64,000 bases of DNA, taken from NCBI RefSeq assembly GCF_001612555.1, contig NZ_CP015110.1:1364001-1428000 (forward strand), written 5' to 3'. The first letter of the stretch is position 1, and each line of letters begins with the position of its first letter. Source of the DNA: Acinetobacter sp. TGL-Y2 (GTDB taxonomy: Bacteria; Pseudomonadota; Gammaproteobacteria; Pseudomonadales; Moraxellaceae). The position numbers and the translations under genes are program-made. Of this stretch, positions 18,756 through 28,017 are shown piece by piece. Below the pieces are notes generated by a model. It ran no database searches and was not told where the DNA came from. It worked only from the letters and a program-made list of their open reading frames with translations.

Positions 18756-21407
18756 ATGACAGATCAGCGAACCAATAAAGCAGATGTTTTGCTACAACAT
18801 ACCCAGCGCTATCAATCTGGGCGTTTAACCATATTTTTAGGGGCAGCTCCGGGTGTCGGGAAAACTTTTGCCATGTTAGTTCGTGCGCATGATTTGGCTC
18901 TACAAGGCAACAATATCGTCATTGGTTATGTCGAAACGCATGGTCGTGCAGAAACTGAAAACTTGGTTGCAGGTCTGAGCATTACCCCCCGTAGAATCAT
19001 TGAGTACCAAGGGCATCAACTTGAAGAAATGGACTTAGATGCCATTCTTGAAAAAAAGCCGAGCATCGTTCTTGTTGATGAGTTTGCGCATACCAATATG
19101 CCGGGCAGTCGCCACGAAAAGCGTTGGCAAGACATTAATGAATTATTAGATGCAGGTATTGATGTCTTTACCACCATGAATATTCAGCATTTAGAAAGTT
19201 TGAATGATGTGGTTCTTCAAATTACTGGCATTCGTGTCACAGAAACCGTTCCAGATCGGGTGTTTGAGCGTATTCGTGATATTCGCTTAATTGATTTACC
19301 TGTCAATGAGCTACTTGAACGTTTAAATCAAGGCAAAGTTTATGTGCCAGAGCAGGCAGAGCAAGCTTTACAGCGGTTTTTTAATCACTCTAACCTAACC
19401 GCCTTACGTGAATTGGCCATGCAAACTGTGGCAAGTCATGTCGATGACAATGTGCGGGAAAATTTTGCTATTCAAGGACTTGCACCTATTCCGCTCAAAA
19501 ACCATATTTTAATTATGGTCGATGGACAAGGGCATTCCGAGGCATTGGTTCGTACAGGATGTCGTATTGCTGAACATCGGTTGGCACATTGGACTGTGGT
19601 TGCCTTTTCTAAAGATTCAAAAATAACAGCCAAGCAAGAAAACTTACAAAGCCGTGAAATTGAGGCTGCATTAAATTTAACGCGTCAATTGGGCGGAATG
19701 ACCGAAACACTATACGGTCAGCAACATGCCAAAACGCTGTTTGATTATGTGATGGATCACGGAATATCGACTTTGGTATTAGCACAAGCTGCTCGAAAAA
19801 AAGTTCAGTTCAACGTAAAGCCAAATTTTATTGATCAGTTGTTGCGATTCAAACCTCGCTTTGAGTTGAGTATTGTGCCTATTGCTGCTGAGCAGAAACA
19901 TCACTCAATTTTACCAGATAAGGGTGAGTTTTTATCGCTGAGAGAAGCTGGTTATGTCATTGTTACCACAGGCATCAGTATTTTAATTGCCAGTTTGGGT
20001 GAAAAATATCTGGGTATAGAAGACCTGTCTGTCGTTTTTATAACAGCCGTGGTTTTCGTTGCATCCCAAACACGCATGTTGGCAGCAGTGCTTTCCGCCA
20101 TTTTGTTCTTTTTAGCGTATAACTTCTTTTTTATTAACCCTAAATTTACGTTACAAATTTCAGCACACCAAGGCATGATTACTGTGGTGGCATTCTTGGG
20201 GGCTGCATTAATTTCGAGTCGATTGGCATCGCGACTTAAAGAGCAAGTCACGGCTTTAAAAGCAGCCAATAGTTATAACAGCATTATGCAAGATTTAGGG
20301 CAGAAACTGTCTACAGCAGTCGATTTGCAACATGTTCAAGATATTGCTGAAAGCAGCCTAAGTAAAAATTTAAATGCCGAAGTTTGGATTTATTTTCCTG
20401 AAAGCGCACAAGTAAAAACAGCGTTACACAATATCAGTGATAAAGAAAAAATTTCTGCCGATTGGACCTTTAAAAACCATCAGCCTTCAGGGCGTTTTAC
20501 TCAAACTTTGACCGAAAATGATTGGTGGTTTTTACCATTATTGGCCTCTAAACAATGTTTAGGTGTAGTAGGGCTTAAATTTTCATCATTTCAATTGGCA
20601 TTAAATTCAGAGCAAAAACAATTGGCAGAAGTGATGGTTGAATATATTGCACAAGCGATTTCAAGGACTCAATTGACCAAAGCTTTAGAAATTGCCAATG
20701 TCAGTTCAGAAACAGAAAAACTGCGATCCGCACTATTATCATCGGTATCTCACGACTTACGTTCACCTTTGGCTTCTATGATTGGTGCAGCGGATACTTT
20801 AAGTAATTATCGTCATTCAATGGATGAGAAAGATCAGGACAGTTTACTCGAAGCGATTCATTTAGAAGGAGAGCGCTTAGACCGATATATTCAAAATTTA
20901 TTGGATATGACCCGTTTGGGACACGAAGGGCTTAGCCTAAAAAGGGATTGGATTGGTGTCGATGAATTGATTGGTTCAGCCGTTCGCCGTTTAAAACGCT
21001 ATATGCCAAAGTCATTGGTTGAGATACATTTACCTGATGAGACACTCAGTTTATTTGTACATGGGGCACTCATCGAACAGGCTATTTTTAACGTCTTGGA
21101 AAATGCGGCTAAGTTCTCACCTGAGCATAAACCCGTGTCGATTCATGTTGCAAAACTGACTGAAAATGAGATAGAAATAGCCATTAGCGATCAAGGTCAA
21201 GGTATTCCTGAAGATGAGCGTGATCGTATTTTTGATATGTTCTATACCATGGAGCGTGGCGACCGTGGTCAATACGGTACGGGTTTGGGCTTAACGATTG
21301 TGAAAGCGATTATTGGAGCGCATATGGGTAAAATAGTGGCATCTTCTGCGAAAAACAATCAAGGCACCTGCATTCGCATGCAACTTTCTATACAACAAGT
21401 GGCGTGA
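18756..21407 (+). CDS. kdpD: sensor histidine kinase KdpD
   Basis: KdpD senses low K+ or turgor and phosphorylates KdpE. The 883 residues show the full family layout: an N-terminal KdpD domain with Walker A GAAPGVGKTFAM, a universal-stress-type domain to about 370, four membrane helices near 395-490, a GAF-like region, then the kinase core. The phosphoacceptor is in SSVSHDLRSPLASM (His near 666), the N box is NVLENAAKFSPE and the G box GTGLGLTIVKAI. The kdpE start is 26 bases after its stop, so the two are co-transcribed, apart from kdpABC by the hairpin block. Confidence 0.96.
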   Translation: MTDQRTNKADVLLQHTQRYQSGRLTIFLGAAPGVGKTFAMLVRAHDLALQGNNIVIGYVETHGRAETENLVAGLSITPRRIIEYQGHQLEEMDLDAILEKKPSIVLVDEFAHTNMPGSRHEKRWQDINELLDAGIDVFTTMNIQHLESLNDVVLQITGIRVTETVPDRVFERIRDIRLIDLPVNELLERLNQGKVYVPEQAEQALQRFFNHSNLTALRELAMQTVASHVDDNVRENFAIQGLAPIPLKNHILIMVDGQGHSEALVRTGCRIAEHRLAHWTVVAFSKDSKITAKQENLQSREIEAALNLTRQLGGMTETLYGQQHAKTLFDYVMDHGISTLVLAQAARKKVQFNVKPNFIDQLLRFKPRFELSIVPIAAEQKHHSILPDKGEFLSLREAGYVIVTTGISILIASLGEKYLGIEDLSVVFITAVVFVASQTRMLAAVLSAILFFLAYNFFFINPKFTLQISAHQGMITVVAFLGAALISSRLASRLKEQVTALKAANSYNSIMQDLGQKLSTAVDLQHVQDIAESSLSKNLNAEVWIYFPESAQVKTALHNISDKEKISADWTFKNHQPSGRFTQTLTENDWWFLPLLASKQCLGVVGLKFSSFQLALNSEQKQLAEVMVEYIAQAISRTQLTKALEIANVSSETEKLRSALLSSVSHDLRSPLASMIGAADTLSNYRHSMDEKDQDSLLEAIHLEGERLDRYIQNLLDMTRLGHEGLSLKRDWIGVDELIGSAVRRLKRYMPKSLVEIHLPDETLSLFVHGALIEQAIFNVLENAAKFSPEHKPVSIHVAKLTENEIEIAISDQGQGIPEDERDRIFDMFYTMERGDRGQYGTGLGLTIVKAIIGAHMGKIVASSAKNNQGTCIRMQLSIQQVA

Positions 21408-21433
21408 ACTATTTTATTGGATAAGGAGATCTG

Positions 21434-22147
21434 ATGTCAGAGCAAAACGTGTCCGCAAGTGCGATGGCCAATGTGCTGATTATTGATGATGAAACACAGA
21501 TTCGAAAATTTTTAGATATTGCTTTGCGGGCGCAAGGTTATAAAGTCCTTCAAGCTGAAAATGGTCAGCAGGGTTTAGAACTGTTGGCTTTGCAGGGTGC
21601 AGATCTAGTGATTTTAGACTTAGGATTACCCGATCTAGACGGTTTTGATGTGCTGTCTGAGCTGAGAAGTTGGTCTAATGCACCAGTCATTGTACTGTCC
21701 GTTCGTGCTGACGAGGAGGAAAAAGTAAAACTGTTAGATGCAGGTGCAAATGATTATGTGACCAAGCCTTTTAGTGTTCAGGAACTCATGGCAAGAATAC
21801 GTGTTTTACTTCGCCAAGCGCAGAATGTGGTCGTAGAGTCGGCTGTTTATGACGATGATGTGCTAAAAATTGATTTTGCACACAGACAAGTTTTTTTGAA
21901 TCAACAGTTAATTTCCTTAACACGCAAAGAATATCAGCTACTCAATCTACTCGCACAGCACAAAGGACAGTTGATTACACAACCTCAAATTTTGAAAGAG
22001 CTATGGGGGCCGACGCATCAGGAAGACACACATTATTTGAGAATACTGGTGGCCAAATTACGTGGAAAATTAAACGATAATGCGGTGCATCCCAAATACA
22101 TTATTACTGAACCTGGTGTTGGATTGAGGTTTTTAAATATGTATTGA
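21434..22147 (+). CDS. kdpE: response regulator KdpE
   Basis: This OmpR-type regulator activates kdpABC when phosphorylated by KdpD. The receiver domain has the acidic pocket IIDDETQIRKF, the phosphoacceptor in LVILDLGLPDLDGFDVL and the conserved lysine in VTKPFSVQELMARIR. The C-terminal winged-helix domain contains SLTRKEYQLLNLLAQHKG and ends GVGLRFLNMY. AAGGAG lies at good distance before the ATG. The 237-residue length is normal. Confidence 0.96.
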   Translation: MSEQNVSASAMANVLIIDDETQIRKFLDIALRAQGYKVLQAENGQQGLELLALQGADLVILDLGLPDLDGFDVLSELRSWSNAPVIVLSVRADEEEKVKLLDAGANDYVTKPFSVQELMARIRVLLRQAQNVVVESAVYDDDVLKIDFAHRQVFLNQQLISLTRKEYQLLNLLAQHKGQLITQPQILKELWGPTHQEDTHYLRILVAKLRGKLNDNAVHPKYIITEPGVGLRFLNMY

Positions 22148-22230
22148 TTTAAACATTTTAAAAAGATTGAGTGTGAATGTTGCTGCTGTTTTAACACCCT
22201 TTTTATTTGTGCTATAGCCAAACCTATTCT

Positions 22231-22302
22231 TTACACTACATTATTATAATTTTTAATTTATTGATAAATATAAAAATATTTATTTTGAAATGTAGTGTAA
22301 AA
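22231..22302. repeat. 13-bp perfect inverted repeat around an AT-rich core
   Basis: TTTACACTACATT at 22231-22243 is mirrored exactly by AATGTAGTGTAAA at 22290-22302. The 46 bases between are almost pure A/T. It sits after kdpE and before the IS1-type element. It could be a long weak terminator or the ends of a very small non-coding element. Confidence 0.6.
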
Positions 22303-22413
22303 CTCACATCTTGCCATATCATCAATTGATTCATTCAAAAAATGGTAGTATGCAAAAACAACGTTTTTTAATCTAGAATAGACTTGAAAATGCCTGAGCA
22401 ATAGACCTTAAAC

Positions 22414-22695
22414 ATGATCATAGAAACGATAAGCTACTTATGTACCCGTTGCCAATCAGCAAATATTTATAAGAATGGGCATAATAAAAGTGGGAATGCG
22501 CAGTTCAGATGTAAAGATTGCGGTCGATCAAGTGTGCTCAAACCTAAAATCAAATATACCGAAGAGCAAAAAGAACTTATGATCAATACTTATCTTGAAC
22601 GAGGCAGTTTAAGAGGCATGCAGCGTCTATTTGGTGTTGCACCTGAAACACTGATGGGATGGATAAAAAAAAGTAAACAACAGGAAATTGAGTGA
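22414..22695 (+). CDS. IS1-type InsA protein
   Basis: This 93-residue frame has the N-terminal zinc ribbon of InsA (CTRCQSANIYKNGHNKSG, then FRCKDCGRS) and a helix-turn-helix (RGSLRGMQRLFGVAPETLMG). It binds the IS ends and, as a frameshift fusion with the next frame, forms the transposase. Near its end is a run of eight A residues (WIKKSK), the expected slip site. Confidence 0.85.
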   Translation: MIIETISYLCTRCQSANIYKNGHNKSGNAQFRCKDCGRSSVLKPKIKYTEEQKELMINTYLERGSLRGMQRLFGVAPETLMGWIKKSKQQEIE

Positions 22696-23152
22696 CGAAT
22701 TACTTGATGCTCATCCAACAGATGTTCTAGAACTGGATGAACTGTGGAGCTTTGTAAAATCTCGTCGTCACAAGATTTGGACGTGGATTGCATTATGTCG
22801 TCGTACACGTCAGGTCGTCGCTTATGTATGTGGTCGGCGCAATGATAAAACGTGTACAGATTTACGTTGCCGTATTCCCACAGCCTACTTTAATTTAGCA
22901 ACATGTAGTGATTATTGGTCAAGTTATGCTGAGGTGTTTGATCCTAATACCCATCGCTCTGTAGGTAAACATACAGGTTTAACGAACCATGTTGAACGGT
23001 TCAATGCCACATTAAGAAATCGCTTGGGACGTTTTACACGGAAAACTTTAAGCTTTTCGAAGAAGAAAGAAAATCATGAAGCTGTCTCGCATATGTTTTT
23101 ATTAAAATACAATCAAGACATGAAAGATAAGTGGTTAACACGTCATATTTAG
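22688..23152 (+). CDS. IS1-type InsB transposase frame
   Basis: This frame carries the catalytic core of IS1 transposase: first aspartate in LELDELWSFVKSRRHK, second in ATCSDYWSSYAEVF, glutamate in GLTNHVERFNATLRNRLGR. It overlaps insA by eight bases. Relative to insA it lies in the +1 frame, so joining needs either removal of one A from the A8 run (transcript slippage) or a +1 shift, whereas classical IS1 uses -1. The domain looks complete and undamaged. Confidence 0.85.
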   Translation: MSDELLDAHPTDVLELDELWSFVKSRRHKIWTWIALCRRTRQVVAYVCGRRNDKTCTDLRCRIPTAYFNLATCSDYWSSYAEVFDPNTHRSVGKHTGLTNHVERFNATLRNRLGRFTRKTLSFSKKKENHEAVSHMFLLKYNQDMKDKWLTRHI

Positions 23153-23201
23153 ACACTACCATAATTTTAACTATGTTTTTGGAGTAAAGGCGAAGATAGA
23201 T

Positions 23202-25205
23202 TTATGGTTTATACAGACCATTTGCTGTCAAATGTAACCTCAAAATTCGACGTAATTCTAGCACTGCTTCAGGCGTTTCCTGAATTGAGTGACCACCTTT
23301 GAGAATAATTTCAGATTGTGCTCCTTCAAGGTGAGCACTTTTATAAGGCACAATGCCATCATTGATGACATTCGGGTCATCACTACCCGTAATATTGCCC
23401 ATGATTGAGTGAAAGGCGATGTCTTTGTTTGGCACAACCTCTTCAGTTAATTCAGTGAATTTAGAGTTGCGACTCAGATCACTGGGACCATTTTGAATAA
23501 GACCATGACCTAAATCTTTAACAAAATTTTGCACGTTAATGTCTTTTTCAGTCAGTGAATCTGCAAACGCACCCAAAAATGCACCTGGAAGTTTAATGAT
23601 TTTTCGCGCTGCACGGGTAAACCAGCGGTCAGCATAATCTGTGCCGCGATGGGGTGCTGCAATAAAAATAGCCCGATCAAAATTTTTCACTGGCTTCATA
23701 ATTAGACGCGCTTTAAACAAGGGTTCATCTTTAAAGCGGGTGAGCTGCTGAGATTTTAAAATCTTTAAAGCAGGACCTGTTAAGTCAGCATCGCTAACCA
23801 AAAGGCGTGCAATAATTCCGCCCATGCTATGACCAATCAGTACAGCATCTTTGGCTGAAGCTGATTTTGGATCAAGCGTTGCAAAGCCTTGATTGATAAT
23901 GGCATTGACTTGAAAACGACTTTCCATAATGGGCATATTGGTCGAATAGAACACTTGCCAAACTTGAAAATGCTCACGCAGAACGACATCGCCCATAATG
24001 TCATTGGTTAGACGAATCCATGCTTCAGGGCTACTGGCAAGACCATGAACCAAAACGATAATTTTCTTATTTGGATTGTACGGTTCAAGCATGAACAAAT
24101 GTGGCATGGTGATACTGTTGTCACGATCAATTAAGCTTAAATATGCCGCTGCACCTAAATTATTTTCTGCAAGCCAAAGCCCATACGGTGCAGAGAAATT
24201 GGTAGCGAGAGGATAGTCTTTACCGCCAATGTTGAGTTTCTCAACACTATACGGATCATAAATATTCAGCTGGAAATTTGGGTTATGAATGATGTCTTCA
24301 ACACTGCCCGCAGATTTAGGTTCCGCAGTCATGGTCACGGACAAATAACGTGGATGATGAATATTGGGATTGATGCCGCCTTTATAAACGTGATTTAAAG
24401 GATCTACGATGTATTTGCCTGAGTCTTCGTTTTCAGGTGCAGGCAAGGTTGCCACAAATTCAGATCCAAAACCATCTCTACGGTTAATAGAGCGCAGACC
24501 TGAAAAGTTGAGATTGTAACTACTGATCAGGCTTTCGAGTTTACGGTTAGCAATTTCAGGGTAATGTTTATAATTGATCGAATAAATGCTGTCGCCCACT
24601 TTAATTTCTTTTGGGACTTTTTCACCTGTATATCTTAAACCGTAATTAGTAATGAGTTTTGCTAAAGCTTGGTTATAAAAGTCACGAATCTGTACTTGTC
24701 TGTTGTCAAAAAGACGTTCCTGTGGATGACGTTTGGTTTTGAACAGATAGGCATAACTATATCGAATACTTTTATCCAGCAGACCCATTTGTTGATCTAG
24801 ACATTGATTATATTGCTCTTGGTGAACTTTTTTCTTTTCTTCAGACTGATATTTATTGATTAAACTGACGTTACACTCAGAGGAATTACTCAGCGCTAAG
24901 GCTCGAGTCAGGTAAGCTTCGCTGGCTGTCGAAAGAAATTGCTCATCGAGTATTTCTGGAATCTTTTCAAGTTCAGCGATGCATTTTTCCGGTTCATCTG
25001 TACATTCCTCAGCTTCACGTCCAGTCATGGAAAGTACATTAAGACTGGCTTCACTCATTTTTTTGCGGGTTAAAATACTATCGCGTTCATTGGCAATAGA
25101 TACATTGAGTGCTTGATTTTTTACGCTGACCACTTGGCAGCCTGAAATCAGCAAGGGTAAAGTTGCACATAGGGCAAATATTATCGTGTTTCTTGTCTGC
25201 GACAT
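23202..25205 (-). CDS. alpha/beta-hydrolase lipoprotein (lipase-like)
   Basis: The precursor has a signal peptide with lipobox LISGC, so it is a membrane-anchored lipoprotein. I start at MSQTRNTIIF (25205), since the longer frame to 25241 adds a second hydrophobic stretch. The first 350 residues after the anchor are unique and helical. The C-terminal half is an alpha/beta hydrolase: oxyanion region IIVLVHGLASSPEAW, nucleophile elbow VLIGHSMGGIIARLLV, a PHRGTD motif after it, and a late histidine in LKGGHSIQETPEA. This predicts an esterase or lipase facing the periplasm or surface. The substrate is unknown. A strong hairpin lies upstream, so it probably has its own promoter. Confidence 0.85.
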   Translation of the reverse strand: MSQTRNTIIFALCATLPLLISGCQVVSVKNQALNVSIANERDSILTRKKMSEASLNVLSMTGREAEECTDEPEKCIAELEKIPEILDEQFLSTASEAYLTRALALSNSSECNVSLINKYQSEEKKKVHQEQYNQCLDQQMGLLDKSIRYSYAYLFKTKRHPQERLFDNRQVQIRDFYNQALAKLITNYGLRYTGEKVPKEIKVGDSIYSINYKHYPEIANRKLESLISSYNLNFSGLRSINRRDGFGSEFVATLPAPENEDSGKYIVDPLNHVYKGGINPNIHHPRYLSVTMTAEPKSAGSVEDIIHNPNFQLNIYDPYSVEKLNIGGKDYPLATNFSAPYGLWLAENNLGAAAYLSLIDRDNSITMPHLFMLEPYNPNKKIIVLVHGLASSPEAWIRLTNDIMGDVVLREHFQVWQVFYSTNMPIMESRFQVNAIINQGFATLDPKSASAKDAVLIGHSMGGIIARLLVSDADLTGPALKILKSQQLTRFKDEPLFKARLIMKPVKNFDRAIFIAAPHRGTDYADRWFTRAARKIIKLPGAFLGAFADSLTEKDINVQNFVKDLGHGLIQNGPSDLSRNSKFTELTEEVVPNKDIAFHSIMGNITGSDDPNVINDGIVPYKSAHLEGAQSEIILKGGHSIQETPEAVLELRRILRLHLTANGLYKP

Positions 25206-25271
25206 GTTTAACATCAATGTAAATAAGCTGAAGAAAAGCATACGTTATTTTTACATGGATAAGAATATCAG

Positions 25272-25309
25272 CCATAAAAATAGACTGAATGATCAGTCTA
25301 TTTTTATGG
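25272..25309. terminator. 17-bp perfect hairpin, bidirectional terminator type
   Basis: CCATAAAAATAGACTGA pairs perfectly with TCAGTCTATTTTTATGG over the loop ATGA. It lies just past the stop of the upstream minus-strand lipoprotein gene (25327-26244) and before the hydrolase gene, so it probably ends the first transcript. Confidence 0.75.
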
Positions 25310-25326
25310 CGTTGAACACACTTATT

Positions 25327-26244
25327 TTATGATTGCGAAGGGCTGTTTATTACTTGCCATACGTTATAGCGACCTTGTTTCTCAATTTCGGCAATCAAAC
25401 GATCTGCAACTTCTGCTTCTTCAGGGTATTTCACCTTGTAGTTTTTCAAAGTTTGGACTGCATTTTTCTTTTGAGACAAAGCAATAAAGTTATTTGCTGA
25501 AACTAAATACGCTTCTTGTACACCTGCTTTAAGGGCTTTGTCGATGTAAGGCGTTGCTTCTTTTTGACCGCCACCTTCAGACAATGAGAAACCAAACCAG
25601 AAGTTTGCTTCTGCATCTTCTTGGTTGATTTTTAAAATTTGCTGTGCGTATTTCAATGATTTTGTGGTGTAGATTGAACCTAAATCCAGATTACGACCCA
25701 AGACGCTGGCTTTAAATGCACGGACTAAAATATCAAAAGAAACATTCTCATTGCTCGCAAGTGCATCGAGTTCCGCAGACACTTCTTTGAGTTTGCTTTC
25801 AAAGCCTTTACGTTCTTGGCGATCGGTGAAACGCGGCGGGTAGTGACGTGCTTTACCTTCAACCATTTGTAAGAAATCATCGATATTGGTGATATCAATT
25901 TCATTTTGACCTGCAAGCACAGCATATTTCATAGCACGTTGTGAGTTGTTCACCGTTGGTACAATTAGTTTATTGGTGTCTAAAATCAGTTTTTTATTTG
26001 GATCTTTGGGATCGGTCACTTCAAGCTTTTGTACAGGTTGAGCCGCTGCCTTTTTTAACTCTAACTCAAATACAGGGGGGAGATTATAGTCAAATGGGTT
26101 GAGTGCGTAAAATGGCGCTGTTAAGTCAGGCTCAGAATAGACGATCGGATCATTGTTCACTTTATTTTTTGGAATACCTGTAGATGCGCACGCAGTCAGT
26201 AAAGAGGAAGCAAGAATTGCACATAGCAATGGTTTAATCGTCAT
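25327..26244 (-). CDS. putative lipoprotein with TPR-like C-terminus
   Basis: The signal peptide ends in lipobox LTACAS, so the protein is probably lipidated. I use ATG 26244 (MTIKPLLCAILASS) with GGAAA upstream. The mature N-terminal 120 residues are unique (YSEPDLTAPFYALNPFDYN). The C-terminal half has helix pairs like tetratricopeptide repeats (AEANFWFGFSLSEGGGQKEA, then YIDKALKAGVQEAYLVSANN), suggesting a protein-protein contact role in the envelope. I cannot name a partner. The neighbouring hydrolase is also a lipoprotein on the same strand, but a hairpin separates them. Confidence 0.75.
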   Translation of the reverse strand: MTIKPLLCAILASSLLTACASTGIPKNKVNNDPIVYSEPDLTAPFYALNPFDYNLPPVFELELKKAAAQPVQKLEVTDPKDPNKKLILDTNKLIVPTVNNSQRAMKYAVLAGQNEIDITNIDDFLQMVEGKARHYPPRFTDRQERKGFESKLKEVSAELDALASNENVSFDILVRAFKASVLGRNLDLGSIYTTKSLKYAQQILKINQEDAEANFWFGFSLSEGGGQKEATPYIDKALKAGVQEAYLVSANNFIALSQKKNAVQTLKNYKVKYPEEAEVADRLIAEIEKQGRYNVWQVINSPSQS

Positions 26245-26356
26245 AAGTGTTTCCAATATTTTGTTGTTTAAATATATAAAAAAGCATGTCCTTCAGTCTA
26301 AAAAAAGAAAGCGGAACATGCAACTTGAAATGCGCTACGTTATTCAAACTTATACA

Positions 26357-27169
26357 TTAAGCTTTAGATTGTGTCGTTTGCGCTTCGCACTCACGTCGAA
26401 CTTCTTCAATAATTTTTAATTCCTCGGCACTAAAGGGCTGTTCGGTGTTTTGCGGGTTTTTAAATGTGGGGTCTAAAAGCGAAAGACGCTGACATAAATT
26501 ATTCATGCGTTTTTCATTTTGTTGAATGCGATCTAACAGAACTCGCATGCCTTCAAGCATCGGGTCAGATTGATCTTGCGTGGTCGCATAGGGTTCAAAC
26601 CCAATGCTTTGAGCATAGTTACGACGACGACTTTCTTGTTCATTTTCAACTTTTTTATCTTTTAAAATAAAGCGCGCTGGGTTGCCCACTGCGGTTACGC
26701 CTTCAGGCACTTCTTTGGTTACAACTGCATTTGAGCCGACTTTGGCATTTTTATGCACGGTAAATGGGCCTAAAATTTTCGCACCCGCACCCACCACCAC
26801 ACCATCTTCAAGTGTAGGATGACGCTTGCCTTTATTCCATGTGGTGCCACCTAAGGTCACACCATGATACAAGGTGACGTCATCGCCAATTTCCGCGGTT
26901 TCACCAATCACCACACCCATGCCATGATCAATAAAGAAACGACGACCAATTTTCGCACCCGGATGAATTTCAATGCCAGTGGCAAAGCGACTCAAAGAAG
27001 ACAACATGCGTGCTGAAGTTTTACAATTTTTGACCCAAAGCTGATGCGCCATACGATGCATCATTAAAGCATGTATGCCAGGGTAGGTCGTTAAAACTTC
27101 AAATGTGTTACGTGCAGCAGGATCGCGTGCGAACACTGCACTAATGTCTTCTTTAAGCTGTTTAAGCAT
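26357..27169 (-). CDS. cysE: serine O-acetyltransferase CysE
   Basis: CysE transfers acetyl from acetyl-CoA to L-serine, the first step of cysteine synthesis. The left-handed beta-helix of hexapeptide repeats is clear ([51 protein letters not shown], then [19 protein letters not shown]). Catalytic-type histidines are in IDHGMG and KRHPTL. The C-terminal tail is longer than in some relatives and includes a helical stretch ([12 protein letters not shown]). ATG 27169 gives the canonical MLKQLKEDI start. The frame is open upstream to 27211 but that part overlaps trmJ. The start overlaps the trmJ end by eight bases, so the two are translationally coupled. Confidence 0.95.
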   Translation of the reverse strand: MLKQLKEDISAVFARDPAARNTFEVLTTYPGIHALMMHRMAHQLWVKNCKTSARMLSSLSRFATGIEIHPGAKIGRRFFIDHGMGVVIGETAEIGDDVTLYHGVTLGGTTWNKGKRHPTLEDGVVVGAGAKILGPFTVHKNAKVGSNAVVTKEVPEGVTAVGNPARFILKDKKVENEQESRRRNYAQSIGFEPYATTQDQSDPMLEGMRVLLDRIQQNEKRMNNLCQRLSLLDPTFKNPQNTEQPFSAEELKIIEEVRRECEAQTTQSKA

Positions 27170-28004
27170 CGGTTTGATTCTCTTTAGATTTCGACTTTTT
27201 CCATGTGCCATTGTTGAGGGCTTGTACGCGGGTGAAAATACCTCGGAGTAAATGATATTCCATACGGTCTAATTGTATACGTCCAAACAGACGACGCAAG
27301 CGTAAAGGCAATAAACGAGGGTTCTCAAGATCTAAAAACTCAATATCGGCCAACATTTTTTCCATATGCGGATAAAATTGTTCCATCTGAGCATGATTCA
27401 CCAATGGTTCATCCCAATGCATATTATCGCTATCGGTGACTTTCATGGTTGCATCAGTATCAACTGTTTGGTCCATCAAGTCGACGGTCGCCATGCGCAT
27501 TTCATAACACATGATTTGAATGGCTTGCGCGACATTTAAAACGCCGTATTCGGTGTTAACGGGAATGGTGACATGATAATTCGCCAATGCCAATTCTTCA
27601 TTGGTCAGCCCACGGTCTTCACGACCAAAGACAATCGCAATTTCGTGTTGATTTTTAATCACCGCATGCATTGATTTTTGCGCAGCAGGACGAGCATCCA
27701 GTAATGGCCATGGAATAGTACGGCTACGCGCACTGGTACCAAACACCAAATGACAATCTTGAATCGCATCTTCAAGCGTTTCCACGATTTGGATTTGATC
27801 GATTAAATCGGTAGCACCCGCCGCTAATGCATCAATGTCAGGATGTGGATAGGTTTTTGGCGACACCAAAACCAGTTTGACCAGACCCATAGTTTTCATG
27901 GCACGTAAGGCACTGCCAATATTGGCAGGCAAAGTGGTGTTGACCATGACAATACGTACATGGGCTAAATGCTGCGATATAGCAGCATTGTCTAAAATAT
28001 TCAT
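27162..28004 (-). CDS. trmJ: tRNA (cytidine/uridine-32-2'-O-)-methyltransferase TrmJ
   Basis: TrmJ uses S-adenosylmethionine to methylate the 2'-O of position 32 in the anticodon loop of certain tRNAs. It is a SPOUT-class enzyme. Family marks visible are [19 protein letters not shown] near the start, the knot motif [14 protein letters not shown], and [19 protein letters not shown] near the end of the domain. A helical C-terminal extension follows. I chose ATG 28004 (MNILDN) with GGAAG close upstream. It begins 13 bases after dnaE ends and overlaps cysE, giving a dnaE-trmJ-cysE order on the minus strand. Confidence 0.94.
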   Translation of the reverse strand: MNILDNAAISQHLAHVRIVMVNTTLPANIGSALRAMKTMGLVKLVLVSPKTYPHPDIDALAAGATDLIDQIQIVETLEDAIQDCHLVFGTSARSRTIPWPLLDARPAAQKSMHAVIKNQHEIAIVFGREDRGLTNEELALANYHVTIPVNTEYGVLNVAQAIQIMCYEMRMATVDLMDQTVDTDATMKVTDSDNMHWDEPLVNHAQMEQFYPHMEKMLADIEFLDLENPRLLPLRLRRLFGRIQLDRMEYHLLRGIFTRVQALNNGTWKKSKSKENQTDA

Positions 28005-28017
28005 AAAACTTCCAAAA

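Larger units (their letters stand above)
22344..23160 (+). mobile_element. IS1-family element, about 0.82 kb
   Basis: The element is bounded by GGTAGT at the left and ACTACC at the right, with extended but imperfect inverted ends (GGTAGTATGC and, reversed, GGTAGTGTCT). Size and the two-frame insA/insB layout are typical of IS1. I could not find a matching 8-9 bp target duplication. It lies between kdpE and a lipoprotein gene on the other strand and does not visibly break a gene. Confidence 0.85.
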
